In this document: one piece after another, positions 1-9,060 of the stretch
Numbering within the stretch: the first letter of the stretch is position 1
Layout: each line of letters begins with the position of its first letter
Source: an uncultured Flavobacteriaceae bacterium
GTDB taxonomy: Bacteria > Bacteroidota > Bacteroidia > Flavobacteriales > Flavobacteriaceae
Reading direction: 5' to 3'
NCBI GenBank assembly: GCA_947500435.1
Contig: CANMRV010000004.1
Span: forward strand, 124,001 to 188,000
DNA: 64,000 bases
Program-made: the position numbers and the translations under genes
Notes under the pieces: generated by a model
The model's database searches: none
What the model saw: only the letters and a program-made list of their open reading frames with translations
What the model was told of the DNA's origin: nothing

Positions 1-14
1 CCCCAATTGTGCCT

Positions 15-545
15 TTAAATTCCATCAATTTTTTCCCGTAACGACTTCAAAGCCAAATGCATCCGCTTCTCGATTGCCTTTACACTAACTCCTTCCATTT
101 CAGCAATTTCCTTGTATTTTTTTCCATCAATACGGTTTAATAGGAATGTGATTCTTTGATTTTCCGGTAAATCGTTGAGGGCTTTGTCCAGTTTGGTCTT
201 AAATTCACTCTCTTCCATCAAGAACTCAGGAGTCTCTGAGGTAGTCTTCAAAGTCTTGTCCGCATATTTCAATCGTACCTTTTCTGCTTTGATAACATTC
301 AGATACAAATTATTGGCTACGGTATACACATATGATTTTGCTTTTTCAGGAGAAACCTTGGCGCAGTTTTCCCATAGTTTTACAAATGCCTCTTGTACAG
401 CATCATACGATTTTTCTTCGTTGCCGAACTTATAATATATATAATTAAATACCGTTTTAGAATTGGCCTTGAAGATACTACTAAAGACTTGTTCATCACA
501 AACGGTGTCGCTGTTTTTGGTTTCCAAAGAGTTGGTTTTTTTCAA
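15..545 (-). CDS. ECF-type RNA polymerase sigma factor
   Basis: A 176-residue sigma-70 family factor with only regions 2 and 4, as in the ECF class. Region 2 lies at about residues 20-90 (the AVQEAFVKLWEN helix), region 4 at about 115-172 with a helix-turn-helix after the stretch NRIDGKKYKEIAE. It should direct core polymerase to a small set of promoters. No anti-sigma gene is visible, but the downstream side is cut off by the window edge. It is divergent from the lipoprotein gene at 637. No in-frame ATG precedes region 2, so the start is a TTG at 545; that TTG lies inside TATCTTTG (550 to 543), which looks like a promoter -7 element, so the start is uncertain. Confidence 0.88.
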   Translation of the reverse strand: MKKTNSLETKNSDTVCDEQVFSSIFKANSKTVFNYIYYKFGNEEKSYDAVQEAFVKLWENCAKVSPEKAKSYVYTVANNLYLNVIKAEKVRLKYADKTLKTTSETPEFLMEESEFKTKLDKALNDLPENQRITFLLNRIDGKKYKEIAEMEGVSVKAIEKRMHLALKSLREKIDGI

Positions 546-636
546 AGATATTTAGAAAAAATTTAAAAAAGGAAGTAGGGTGTTTTCAAAGTCAATTGTT
601 TTAAGACCAGATTAACAAATAAAATACCAAATCGTT

Positions 637-2028
637 ATGAAAAAGTTCTTGAATTTCGCGACCTATGCAATCCTACTTGCATTCGCACTAAGTTTTACCT
701 CTTGTTCTAATGAAGAGCCCCTGGATATTCAATTAGATGAAAAACAGACCCTTACCGCTAGTTCGGCAACCTCTAAATTGATTGAGCGCACCGTTTCAAA
801 TGACGGTTCTCATGACAATATTGTAGATGGTTCAAGCTGTTTTGATATTCGTTTTCCATATACCGTGATGGTGAATGGACTTGAAATTACCATTGATTCT
901 GAAGATGATTTAGAAATCATTGAAGAATTATTTGATGCACTTGATAGTGATGATGATATTCTTGACATCATTTTCCCTATTACTGTTACTAAGGCTGATT
1001 ATACCGAAATAACAATAAATAGTATAGCTGATTTAAGAGAGCTTGCTAAGGAATGTATTGAAGGCGGTGATGATGATGATATTGAATGTATTGATATAGT
1101 TTACCCAGTTACACTTTTTACCTATAACCCAAACTTAGAACAAACAGGTTCGGTTACTGTAAATAGTGATAAGGAAATGAGACGTTTTTTTGCAGGACTT
1201 AGTGAAACCGATTTGATTAGTATCGAATTTCCCGTTATGTTCGAAATGTTTGATGGTACAAAAGTAACTGCAAATAATAATGAAGAATTAGCTGATGCCA
1301 TGGAGCGTGCTAAGGAGGCTTGTGACGAAGATGATGATAACGATCACAATGATGATGATTTTACGAAAGAGCGTTTGGATAATTTATTAGTTGAATGTCC
1401 TTGGTTGGTTAAAGAATTGCGAAGAAGTGATTTAACCCAAGGTATAGTTGCTGATGCTTATGCAGATTATGCTTTGAACTTTAAGGAAGATGGTACTGTA
1501 GTTGCTCGTGATAGGGAAGGCAATATGTTAGAGGGAGAATGGAGTACAAAAGTTACAGATTACCGGGTGAAATTAACTTTAGAATTTGAATTCATTGAGG
1601 CCTTTAGCTTAGAGTGGTTTGTGTATGAAATCGATAAGGACAGAATTAAGCTTTATATCATAGGTGCAGACGGAGACAAACTTATCTTAAAAAGAGCTTG
1701 TGAACAACCTATGGTAGAGTGCACAGAAGCATTTATCAAAGAAACGTTACTTGATGATTGTGTTTGGGCTGTTTCAGATGGGAATAATGAGTTTCTTGAC
1801 AACTTTAGAATGGACTTTACAAGTATGAATATTCATGTAAGAAACCCAAATGAAACTGTTGTTGACGAAGGAAATTGGGAAATTTCAGGAACGTCCATCA
1901 CTTTCAATAACCTAAGTATGGAAATGTCCAACTACATTGGCGATTGGGAAATTATTGAATGTAGAGCAGACCGATTTAAAATGAAAAGAGGAGACGAGTA
2001 TTTAGTAATCGAAAAAGATTGCGAATAG
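637..2028 (+). CDS. Acidic repeat lipoprotein with two lipocalin-like domains
   Basis: A 463-residue predicted lipoprotein: signal peptide with the lipobox ending at Cys23 (FTSC), then an acidic body. Four diverged repeats of roughly 36-45 residues follow at about 69-105, 106-150, 150-195 and 195-238, each with the pattern I-(D/E)-hydrophobic-(F/Y)-P-V/I-T and a later ITI/VTV-x-S/N-x-(D/E)-L. The C-terminal half holds two copies of a lipocalin-like module (about 245-355 and 360-463), each starting with a C-(P/V)-W motif and ending near a Cys. I do not recognise a function; binding at the cell surface is plausible. It probably forms an operon with the next lipoprotein gene 21 bp downstream, which carries one such module. 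Confidence 0.8.
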   Translation: MKKFLNFATYAILLAFALSFTSCSNEEPLDIQLDEKQTLTASSATSKLIERTVSNDGSHDNIVDGSSCFDIRFPYTVMVNGLEITIDSEDDLEIIEELFDALDSDDDILDIIFPITVTKADYTEITINSIADLRELAKECIEGGDDDDIECIDIVYPVTLFTYNPNLEQTGSVTVNSDKEMRRFFAGLSETDLISIEFPVMFEMFDGTKVTANNNEELADAMERAKEACDEDDDNDHNDDDFTKERLDNLLVECPWLVKELRRSDLTQGIVADAYADYALNFKEDGTVVARDREGNMLEGEWSTKVTDYRVKLTLEFEFIEAFSLEWFVYEIDKDRIKLYIIGADGDKLILKRACEQPMVECTEAFIKETLLDDCVWAVSDGNNEFLDNFRMDFTSMNIHVRNPNETVVDEGNWEISGTSITFNNLSMEMSNYIGDWEIIECRADRFKMKRGDEYLVIEKDCE

Positions 2029-2049
2029 TAAGAACCTAATAGTTAAACA

Positions 2050-2523
2050 ATGAAAACGAATATCAAATATCTAGTGGGAATGCTTTTTACACTACTCACT
2101 TATGTGGCATGTGAAAAGGACTCTACAGATTCGGAAATTACTTCCGCCGATGTTGATGCTGTTAAAACAATAGTTATTGATGGAGTTTGGAAAGTTACGT
2201 ACTACTTCGATGATAAGGATGAAACAAGTGATTTTAGCAGTTTCTCTTTTGATTTCAAGGCTGATGGTGTCTTAATGGCTGAATCTAACGATAGTGCAAT
2301 ATCCGGTTCATGGAGTATCGATGTTGATTCCGATAGTAGCTCCGATGATAGCTCAAATGATTCGGATGTTGATTTTGATATTTTTTTAGGTAATTCTCCA
2401 ATACTTGAAGAGTTAAACGAAGATTGGGATATCGTTAAATATTCCGACACTAAAATCGAACTAAAAGATGTAAGCGGAGGAGATGGTAGTATTGATTACC
2501 TCACTTTTGAAAAAGTCTTATAG
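2050..2523 (+). CDS. Small acidic lipocalin-like lipoprotein
   Basis: A 157-residue lipoprotein with a signal peptide ending in the lipobox YVAC (Cys21). The mature part contains one lipocalin-like beta module: GVWKVTYYF, then FDFKADGVL, then GSWSIDVDS, and an end segment LTFEKVL. The middle (about residues 97-108) is a low-complexity Ser/Asp run. The same W-x-V ... F-x-x-(D/E)-G ... G-x-W module occurs twice in the upstream gene, so the two proteins look related. A strong hairpin terminator follows at 2561-2588, so this gene probably closes a two-gene operon. Function unknown. Confidence 0.78.
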   Translation: MKTNIKYLVGMLFTLLTYVACEKDSTDSEITSADVDAVKTIVIDGVWKVTYYFDDKDETSDFSSFSFDFKADGVLMAESNDSAISGSWSIDVDSDSSSDDSSNDSDVDFDIFLGNSPILEELNEDWDIVKYSDTKIELKDVSGGDGSIDYLTFEKVL

Positions 2524-2560
2524 AAGTCCCACACCTTTTTTGCCCCACACTTCTGTTAAG

Positions 2561-2588
2561 AGCATCCATCGAAAGATGGGTGCTTTTT
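2561..2588 (+). terminator. Intrinsic terminator after the lipoprotein pair
   Basis: Inverted repeat AGCATCCATC / GATGGGTGCT around a GAAA loop, followed directly by a run of T. It lies 37 bp after the stop codon at 2523 and before the ffh promoter. Confidence 0.8.
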
Positions 2589-2636
2589 ACTTTTGATATT
2601 TTTTAGACATGCTTCTGCTGTTCACATTGTAATTCT

Positions 2637-2644
2637 TAAATTTG
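2637..2644 (+). promoter_or_regulatory. Promoter -7 element for ffh
   Basis: TAAATTTG matches the Bacteroidota -7 consensus TAnnTTTG. It lies 25 bp before the ffh start codon at 2670 and after the terminator of the previous operon. No clear -33 TTG at the usual spacing was found. Confidence 0.5.
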
Positions 2645-2669
2645 CTTTTCTTCAAAAGACAGCAAGACG

Positions 2670-4007
2670 ATGTTTGATAATTTAAGTGAAAAGCTAGATA
2701 AAGCCTTACATGTTCTTAAAGGGCATGGACAGATTACGGAAATTAACGTAGCAGAGACTACTAAGGAAGTCCGTAGGGCTTTATTGGATGCTGATGTTAA
2801 CTTCAAAATAGCTAAAGAGTTTACCAATCGTGTAAAGGAAAAAGCGCTTGGTCAAAACGTATTGACGACCTTGCAGCCAGGTCAATTGATGGTTAAAATC
2901 GTCAAGGATGAGCTAACCGCCTTGATGGGAGGTGAATCCGAGGGAATTAACCTTTCAGGAAACCCTTCGATAATTTTAATGTCCGGTTTACAAGGTTCTG
3001 GTAAAACTACCTTTTCGGGAAAACTGGCCAATTACCTTAAGACGAAGAAGACCAAGAAACCTTTATTGGTTGCCTGTGATGTATATCGTCCCGCGGCGAT
3101 TGATCAACTGCACGTTGTTGGTGAACAGATTGGTGTTGAGGTATACTCTGATCGAGAAAACAACGACCCTGTTTCCATTTCAAAAGCAGCTATTGCTCAT
3201 GCAAAATCCAATGGACATAATGTGGTAATTATTGATACTGCAGGTCGTTTGGCTGTTGATGAAAAAATGATGGATGAAATTTCGAACATCCATAAAGCCA
3301 TTCAACCTCAGGAAACACTTTTCGTTGTAGATTCTATGACAGGTCAAGATGCTGTAAATACAGCGAAGGCCTTCAACGATATTCTAAATTTTGATGGAGT
3401 TATTCTAACCAAGTTGGATGGTGATACTCGAGGTGGTGCGGCTATTTCGATTAAATCGGTAGTTGACAAACCCATCAAATTCATCGGTACTGGTGAGAAA
3501 ATGGAAGCTATTGATGTCTTCTATCCGGATCGTATGGCGGATCGTATTTTGGGAATGGGTGATGTGATTTCCTTAGTCGAAAGAGCGCAGGACCAATTTG
3601 ATGAAGAAGAAGCACGGAAAATCCAAAAGAAAATCGCCAAGAACAAATTTGGATTCGACGATTTTCTATCCCAAATTCAGCAAATCAAGAAGATGGGTAA
3701 CATCAAAGATTTGATGGGAATGATTCCCGGAGCTGGAAAAGCTTTAAAGGGATTGGATATTGACGATGATGCTTTCAAGCATATCGAAGCCATTATTCAT
3801 TCAATGACTCCTGATGAACGCTCAAATCCATCAAAACTTAATGCAAGTCGTAAAAAAAGAATTGCGAAAGGTGCAGGTCGTGATGTGCAAGATGTAAACC
3901 AATTGCTAAAACAGTTTGACCAGATGAGCAAAATGATGAAGATGATGCAAGGTGGTGGTGGCAAACGTATGATGCAGATGATGGGTGGCATGAAAGGAAT
4001 GAAGTAA
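2670..4007 (+). CDS. ffh: Signal recognition particle protein Ffh
   Basis: A 445-residue SRP54-type GTPase that binds 4.5S RNA and signal sequences and delivers ribosome-nascent chain complexes to FtsY at the membrane. The helical N domain (about 1-85) is followed by the G domain with P-loop GLQGSGKTT near residue 105, DTAGR near 189 and TKLDGD near 247. The Met-rich M domain fills about 300-445 and ends in the typical MMQMMGGMKGMK tail. The length is normal for the family. It starts 26 nt after a TAnnTTTG element and is followed after 34 bp by folD, so the two may be cotranscribed. Confidence 0.98.
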   Translation: MFDNLSEKLDKALHVLKGHGQITEINVAETTKEVRRALLDADVNFKIAKEFTNRVKEKALGQNVLTTLQPGQLMVKIVKDELTALMGGESEGINLSGNPSIILMSGLQGSGKTTFSGKLANYLKTKKTKKPLLVACDVYRPAAIDQLHVVGEQIGVEVYSDRENNDPVSISKAAIAHAKSNGHNVVIIDTAGRLAVDEKMMDEISNIHKAIQPQETLFVVDSMTGQDAVNTAKAFNDILNFDGVILTKLDGDTRGGAAISIKSVVDKPIKFIGTGEKMEAIDVFYPDRMADRILGMGDVISLVERAQDQFDEEEARKIQKKIAKNKFGFDDFLSQIQQIKKMGNIKDLMGMIPGAGKALKGLDIDDDAFKHIEAIIHSMTPDERSNPSKLNASRKKRIAKGAGRDVQDVNQLLKQFDQMSKMMKMMQGGGGKRMMQMMGGMKGMK

Positions 4008-4041
4008 AAAAAGTAAACAGTAAAAAGTAATTCAGATTTTT

Positions 4042-4926
4042 ATGGAAATATTGGACGGAAAAAAAATATCCAACGATATAAAGGCCGAAATCAAAGCTGA
4101 AGTTGATAAAATGAAGGAGCGGGGAGAAAAAGTCCCTCACCTTGCTGCGGTTTTGGTTGGGAATGATGGTGCGAGTTTGACCTATGTTGGTAGCAAAGTC
4201 CGTTCATGTCAACGTATTGGATTTGAATCTACGTTGGTACAAATGCCCAATACGACAAGCGAGATAGAATTATTAAAGAAAATTGAGGAGCTAAACGAAA
4301 ATGATGATATTGACGGTTTTATAGTGCAATTACCGTTACCTCCTCAAATCGATGAGCAGAAGGTGCTCTTGGCTGTTCATCCGGATAAAGATGTTGATGG
4401 ATTTCACCCAATGAACTTCGGTAAGATGGCCTTGGATATGAGTACATTCATTCCGGCAACACCTTTTGGAATTTTAGAACTTTTGGATCGCTATCAAGTC
4501 GAGACTCAGGGTAAACATACGGTGGTAATCGGAAGAAGTCATATCGTGGGTCGCCCGATGAGTATTTTGATGGGTAGAAAAGGCTTCCCAGGAAATTCTA
4601 CTGTTACCTTGACACATAGTCGCACGAAAAATATCAGTCAGATTACCACACAAGCGGATATTATTATTTCGGCTCTTGGTGTTCCAGGATTCTTAAAGGC
4701 GGAGATGGTTAAGGATGATGTGGTTATTATTGATGTTGGTATTACAAGAGTACCCGATGAAACAAAGGAAAAGGGATATTATATTACCGGTGATGTTGAT
4801 TTCGAAAATGTAAGTAAGAAAGCTTCTTATATAACCCCAGTACCTGGTGGAGTAGGGCCTATGACAATAGCAATGCTTCTTAAAAACACTTTACTGGCAA
4901 GAGAAAGGCACAGAAGTAAAGAATAG
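4042..4926 (+). CDS. folD: Bifunctional methylenetetrahydrofolate dehydrogenase/cyclohydrolase
   Basis: A 294-residue FolD, which oxidises 5,10-methylene-THF with NADP and then hydrolyses methenyl-THF to 10-formyl-THF in the cytoplasm. Seen in the sequence: the substrate-site Lys in the TYVGSKVRSC segment (about 50-58), the GFIVQLPLPPQID signature near 92-104, the DVDGFHPMN segment, the Rossmann part with VIGRSHIVGRPM near 155-166, and the C-terminal signature TPVPGGVGPMT. Length is normal. The gene is followed by a bidirectional terminator shared with the small lipoprotein gene on the other strand. Confidence 0.97.
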   Translation: MEILDGKKISNDIKAEIKAEVDKMKERGEKVPHLAAVLVGNDGASLTYVGSKVRSCQRIGFESTLVQMPNTTSEIELLKKIEELNENDDIDGFIVQLPLPPQIDEQKVLLAVHPDKDVDGFHPMNFGKMALDMSTFIPATPFGILELLDRYQVETQGKHTVVIGRSHIVGRPMSILMGRKGFPGNSTVTLTHSRTKNISQITTQADIIISALGVPGFLKAEMVKDDVVIIDVGITRVPDETKEKGYYITGDVDFENVSKKASYITPVPGGVGPMTIAMLLKNTLLARERHRSKE

Positions 4927-4930
4927 AGAT

Positions 4931-4974
4931 AAAAATAAAAAAAGCCTTCAAAATTGAGGGCTTTTTTATTTTTA
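4931..4974. terminator. Bidirectional terminator between folD and small lipoprotein gene
   Basis: A long hairpin with A-rich left arm and T-rich right arm (core AAAAAAGCC(T)TCAA / TTGAGGGCTTTTTT) sits between two convergent genes and has T-runs in both directions. Confidence 0.85.
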
Positions 4975-4987
4975 CAAAGTTTTCACT

Positions 4988-5110
4988 TTATCCTGTTACC
5001 GTACTGTCAATCGGATTGAGTACGTCAATATCGTTGCTGTCATCATAATCGCAGCTGCTCATAACTACTACAGATACTAGTAGTACAAAGGCAAATATAA
5101 TCTTCTTCAT
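4988..5110 (-). CDS. Very small lipoprotein (40 residues)
   Basis: A complete 40-codon reading frame with an ATG start at 5110 and TAA at 4988. The first 20 residues form a typical lipoprotein signal: basic MKK, a hydrophobic stretch rich in V and L, then the lipobox VMSSC. Only about 20 residues remain after the lipid-modified Cys, and they are acidic and Asp-rich (DYDDSNDIDV). It ends just before a shared bidirectional terminator, which supports it as a real transcription unit. Function unknown. It is too short for standard gene calling thresholds and may be missing from automatic annotation. Confidence 0.65.
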   Translation of the reverse strand: MKKIIFAFVLLVSVVVMSSCDYDDSNDIDVLNPIDSTVTG

Positions 5111-5217
5111 AACGAGTGAATTTAATAGGCATCTTTCACCTAGTTAGTCTGTTGAAAACGTAAAACCCTGATAAAATATTGCTCAAAACCCGTTACCATT
5201 TCATTTGTTGACTGGGC

Positions 5218-5237
5218 GGTCGAGCGCAGTCGAGACC
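5218..5237. repeat. Short palindromic intergenic element
   Basis: GGTCGAGCGCAGTCGAGACC is a nearly perfect inverted repeat (GGTCtCGA / TCGAgACC type arms). Sequences of the TCGACTGCGCTCGA type are, from memory, widely repeated in flavobacterial genomes. It lies in the non-coding stretch 5111-5308, where I see nothing else. Confidence 0.5.
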
Positions 5238-5308
5238 TATCTCCGCAAGAAAGCGCTAGTTTGATTCCTGACCTAAATTCAGTACCTTTTGTGGTAAATC
5301 AACCGACC

Positions 5309-7039
5309 ATGAAAAAACTTCTTTTCTTATTAGTAATATCAAGTTTAATAGGATGTCAATCTAACTTGAAAAATGAGTCTCAAAATTCCATCAATGTATC
5401 CTTTTCTGAGGATATAAGTGCCGATGCCAAAGATGGTCGTTTGTTGTTAATGCTTTCTACAAATGATGAGAAAGAACCACGTTTTCAAATTAATGATGGT
5501 CCGTCAACGCAACTGATTTATGGAATGAATGTGGATGGAATGGTTCCCGGTGCAGCAATGACATTTACCAACGAAGTCTTCGGGTACCCTTATCCAAGTC
5601 TTTCGGAAGTCCCACCAGGTGAATATTATGTTCAGGCTTTATTACATGTATATGAAACATTCAACCTTTCCACAGGGCATACAGTAAAACTTCCTATGGA
5701 TAATGGGGAAGGACAGCGATGGAATAGATCTCCTGGAAACATTTACAGCAAACCTTTTAAAATCACTGTTACGGAAAATGGAATTCAAAATGCAGATGTG
5801 GTTATGGACCAAATAATTCCTCCCATTGATGAACCAAAAGACACTGAATGGATTAAACATATCAAGGTAAAGTCTGAAAAGCTTTCCGAATTTTGGGGCA
5901 GGGATATCTATTTAGGGGCACATGTGCTTTTACCCAAAGGATTTGATGAGCATCCAGAAGCAAAGTATCCGTTAATGGTTTTTCACGGACATTTTCCTTC
6001 TGATTTTGGAGGATTTCGAACGACCCCTCCAGACCCCGAAATGAAACCGGAATATTCAGCACGTTTTGATTTAGAAGGTTACAATGTTATTCAACAACAA
6101 GAAGCCTACGATTTTTATAAGCGATGGAATGAGCCTGATTTTCCCAGAATGTTGATTATTGAAATCCAGCATCCGACACCTTATTATGATGATTCGTATG
6201 CCGTGAATTCGGCAAATCAAGGTCCATATGGTGATGCGATTACCTATGAACTCATTCCTGAAATAGAAAGGCAGTTTCGTGGAATAGGAGAGGGATGGTC
6301 CCGTTTTTTATATGGAGGTTCTACAGGTGGTTGGGAAGCTTTGGCCGTTCAGGTAAAATATCCGGAAGAGTATAATGGCTGTTTTGCTGCTTGTCCAGAC
6401 CCCATCGATTTTAGGGCTTATTGCCTCACGAATATTTATGAAGATGAGAATGCTTATTATTATGATAGTGATCATAAAAAACTCGAAGTTCCATCCCATC
6501 GGGATTATCTAGGAAATATTCAGTCCACACTCCGTTCTGGAAATCATTTGGAATTGGTTTTAGGAGATAAATCCCGCTCTGGGCAACAATGGGATATTTG
6601 GGAAGCAACTTATTCCCCGCAAGGTGATGATGGTTATCCTGTTCGTATTTGGGATAAAATGACTGGCGATATCGACCATAAAGTTGCAGAATATTGGAAG
6701 GAGAATTACGACTTGAAACATATTCTTGAGCGCGATTGGGATAAATTAGGGGAGAACCTTAAAGGAAAAATAAATATTTATTGCGGTGATATGGATAACT
6801 ATTACCTCAATAATGCTGTCTATCTAATGGAGGACTTTCTTGAAGGTACAACAAACCCTCACTATGGTGGAGAAGTATTATACGGAGATCGAGCAGAGCA
6901 TTGCTGGAATGGCGACCCTGACCAGCCTAATGCGATTAGTCGTCTGCGTTACAATAGTATGTATGTACCCAAAATCATGAAAAGAATTGCCGAGAGTGCT
7001 CCAAAAGGTGCCGATTTAACAAGTTGGAGATATAAATAG
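5309..7039 (+). CDS. Secreted alpha/beta-hydrolase (esterase) lipoprotein
   Basis: A 576-residue predicted lipoprotein: signal MKKLLFLLVISSLIGC from the ATG at 5309. An ATT-type upstream start would add 16 residues before this signal and is unlikely. An N-terminal beta domain (about 20-180) precedes an alpha/beta-hydrolase domain with the strand PLMVFHGH near residue 230 and the nucleophile elbow GGSTGGWEAL near 335. A late HCW segment near 535 probably supplies the catalytic His. This is the esterase-D/feruloyl-esterase type of fold, acting on acyl groups of carbohydrate or peptide substrates; the substrate cannot be told. The DUF2306 gene begins 3 bp after the stop, suggesting one operon to the sulfatase. 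Confidence 0.75.
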   Translation: MKKLLFLLVISSLIGCQSNLKNESQNSINVSFSEDISADAKDGRLLLMLSTNDEKEPRFQINDGPSTQLIYGMNVDGMVPGAAMTFTNEVFGYPYPSLSEVPPGEYYVQALLHVYETFNLSTGHTVKLPMDNGEGQRWNRSPGNIYSKPFKITVTENGIQNADVVMDQIIPPIDEPKDTEWIKHIKVKSEKLSEFWGRDIYLGAHVLLPKGFDEHPEAKYPLMVFHGHFPSDFGGFRTTPPDPEMKPEYSARFDLEGYNVIQQQEAYDFYKRWNEPDFPRMLIIEIQHPTPYYDDSYAVNSANQGPYGDAITYELIPEIERQFRGIGEGWSRFLYGGSTGGWEALAVQVKYPEEYNGCFAACPDPIDFRAYCLTNIYEDENAYYYDSDHKKLEVPSHRDYLGNIQSTLRSGNHLELVLGDKSRSGQQWDIWEATYSPQGDDGYPVRIWDKMTGDIDHKVAEYWKENYDLKHILERDWDKLGENLKGKINIYCGDMDNYYLNNAVYLMEDFLEGTTNPHYGGEVLYGDRAEHCWNGDPDQPNAISRLRYNSMYVPKIMKRIAESAPKGADLTSWRYK

Positions 7040-7042
7040 TTT

Positions 7043-7666
7043 ATGAAAAACAAAACGAATAAAGTAGCTTGGTTTGTTTTCGCTTTTTTGGCTATTGGAG
7101 TTGGCCTTTATCCGCTACTGTATGTTTTTGTAGGTGGCAAAGTCGCCTTACTGGCCTCCAAAAGTGATGAACTTTTGGCCAATGTATTTTGGCAAGTTGG
7201 TTTCTATGGACATATTCTTTTAGGTGGAATAGCACTTATGATTGGCTGGGTACAGTTCAGTAAAAGAATGAGGTCTCGTAACCTAAACCTACACAGAAAC
7301 CTTGGTAAACTATATGTTACCGCAGCTGTTATCAGTGGAATATGTGGATTCTATATTGCTTTTAATGCCACCGGTGGGCTTATAACTACACTTGGTTTTA
7401 TGAGTTTAGCTGTGGTTTGGTTATTTACTACATTGAAAGCGTATTTAGCAATTCGAAAAGGTGACATACAATTGCACCAGGGATTTATGATTTACAGCTA
7501 TGCCGCATGCTTTGCTGCCGTCACCCTGCGGATTTGGCTGCCTTTGTTAACCCTGGGTTTTGGTGATTTCAACATAGCTTACCGCATTGTGGCTTGGTTG
7601 TGTTGGGTCCCAAATATCATCGTCGCCTATTTTTGGGTAAAGCGAAAAGGTTTGATTATAGGATGA
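7043..7666 (+). CDS. DUF2306 family membrane protein
   Basis: A 207-residue integral membrane protein with about six hydrophobic segments. The central stretch with HRNLGKLYV (near 88-96), then GFYIAFNATGG and a following HQGFMIYSYAACFAAVTLRIW, matches the DUF2306 family, where conserved His residues near the membrane face suggest metal or haem contact (inference). It follows the esterase gene after 3 bp and precedes the sulfatase gene by 14 bp, so all three are likely cotranscribed. No function is established. Confidence 0.75.
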   Translation: MKNKTNKVAWFVFAFLAIGVGLYPLLYVFVGGKVALLASKSDELLANVFWQVGFYGHILLGGIALMIGWVQFSKRMRSRNLNLHRNLGKLYVTAAVISGICGFYIAFNATGGLITTLGFMSLAVVWLFTTLKAYLAIRKGDIQLHQGFMIYSYAACFAAVTLRIWLPLLTLGFGDFNIAYRIVAWLCWVPNIIVAYFWVKRKGLIIG

Positions 7667-7680
7667 TTTAATTAGACACT

Positions 7681-9042
7681 ATGCGTATGAATTTGAAATA
7701 TTTTCTATCGATTTTCCTGTTGGTATTTTGCGATACTGCTTTTGGCCAATCAAACTCCGAAACAAAACCTACGAATATACTTTGCATATTAGTTGACGAT
7801 ATGGGTTATGGTGACTTATCCTGTCAAGGTGCAACCGATATGAGAACTCCAAATATTGATAAACTTTCTCATGAGGGACTCACTTTCACTAATTTTTATG
7901 CCAATTCAACAGTTTGTTCTCCAAGTCGGGCATCGCTTTTAACAGGTATGTATCCCGATAAGGTGGGCGTCCCTGGGGTGATTCGACAGAATGAGGAGAA
8001 TAATTGGGGATATCTTTCAAAGAATGCAGAAATGATACCTAGTGTTTTGAAAATGAAAGGATATCACACGGGAATTATTGGTAAATGGCATTTGGGATTA
8101 AACAATGAGAATTCTCCAAACGCAAAAGGTTTTGATTATTTCAAAGGTTTTCTGGGTGATATGATGGACGACTACTGGAATCACCGTAGAGGAGGTATTA
8201 ATTGGATGCGACTAAATGAAGAGGAAATAGACCCTGAAGGTCATGCAACCGATTTATTTACCGATTGGACAATCAATTATTTGCAAGAACGAGAAAGTGA
8301 CGAGAAACCGTTTTTCCTTTATTTAGCATACAATGCACCCCATTTTCCAATACAACCTCCTCAAGATTTTCTGGATATAGTCCGAAAAAGAGAGCCTAAC
8401 CTTTCTGAGAAAAGAGCCAAGAATGTTGCTTTTATTGAGCACCTCGATTATAATATTGGTAAAGTAATGGAATCTCTTAAGAAAACCGGACTTGACGAAA
8501 ATACCTTGGTTGTGTTTACCTCGGATAACGGCGGAGCACTTAGGTACGAACAAAGCAACGGAAAGCTGAGAGGTGGCAAACAAGACATGTATGAAGGTGG
8601 AATTCGCGTGCCTACTTTCTTTTACTGGAAAAATAGAATTAAACCTGGTACAACGGATAAATTCGGAATGGGGATGGATTTATTCCCCACCTTTTGCGAA
8701 GTTGCTGAAGCTAATACCCCAGAGAATTTAGATGCAATTAGTATTCTGCCAACGGTTTTGGGAGAAGCACAAATTACAAATAATCGTCCTGTTTTTTGGG
8801 TAAGACGAGAAGGGGGGCATTATGGTGGGCAGGCCTATTATGCAGCGCGATACCAAGGCTTCAAAATATTGCAGAATACACCACATGAAGCAATTCAATA
8901 TTTTGATATTGAAAAGGATGAACTTGAAAAAAATGCTATTGAGCCATCTGAAGATGATGAGATGTATATAAAACTAAGAACAGAATTAAGAGAACATATT
9001 CGCAGCACTGGCGGAGTTCCATGGCAGAAGACTGAAAGGTAA
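7681..9042 (+). CDS. Secreted arylsulfatase-family sulfatase
   Basis: A 453-residue sulfatase with a cleavable signal peptide ending near FG-Q (residue 23). The catalytic signature VCSPSRASLLTG lies near residue 78; the Cys is the one converted to formylglycine in this family. Metal ligands are in DDMGYGDL (about 39-46) and FTSDNGG (about 278-284). The family hydrolyses sulfate esters, in marine flavobacteria often from algal polysaccharides. No maturase gene is in the window. A second in-frame ATG two codons on is possible. The neighbours are an esterase and DUF2306 upstream, and two small uncharacterised genes downstream. Confidence 0.92.
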   Translation: MRMNLKYFLSIFLLVFCDTAFGQSNSETKPTNILCILVDDMGYGDLSCQGATDMRTPNIDKLSHEGLTFTNFYANSTVCSPSRASLLTGMYPDKVGVPGVIRQNEENNWGYLSKNAEMIPSVLKMKGYHTGIIGKWHLGLNNENSPNAKGFDYFKGFLGDMMDDYWNHRRGGINWMRLNEEEIDPEGHATDLFTDWTINYLQERESDEKPFFLYLAYNAPHFPIQPPQDFLDIVRKREPNLSEKRAKNVAFIEHLDYNIGKVMESLKKTGLDENTLVVFTSDNGGALRYEQSNGKLRGGKQDMYEGGIRVPTFFYWKNRIKPGTTDKFGMGMDLFPTFCEVAEANTPENLDAISILPTVLGEAQITNNRPVFWVRREGGHYGGQAYYAARYQGFKILQNTPHEAIQYFDIEKDELEKNAIEPSEDDEMYIKLRTELREHIRSTGGVPWQKTER

Positions 9043-9060
9043 CATGTAACCCATAGCAAC

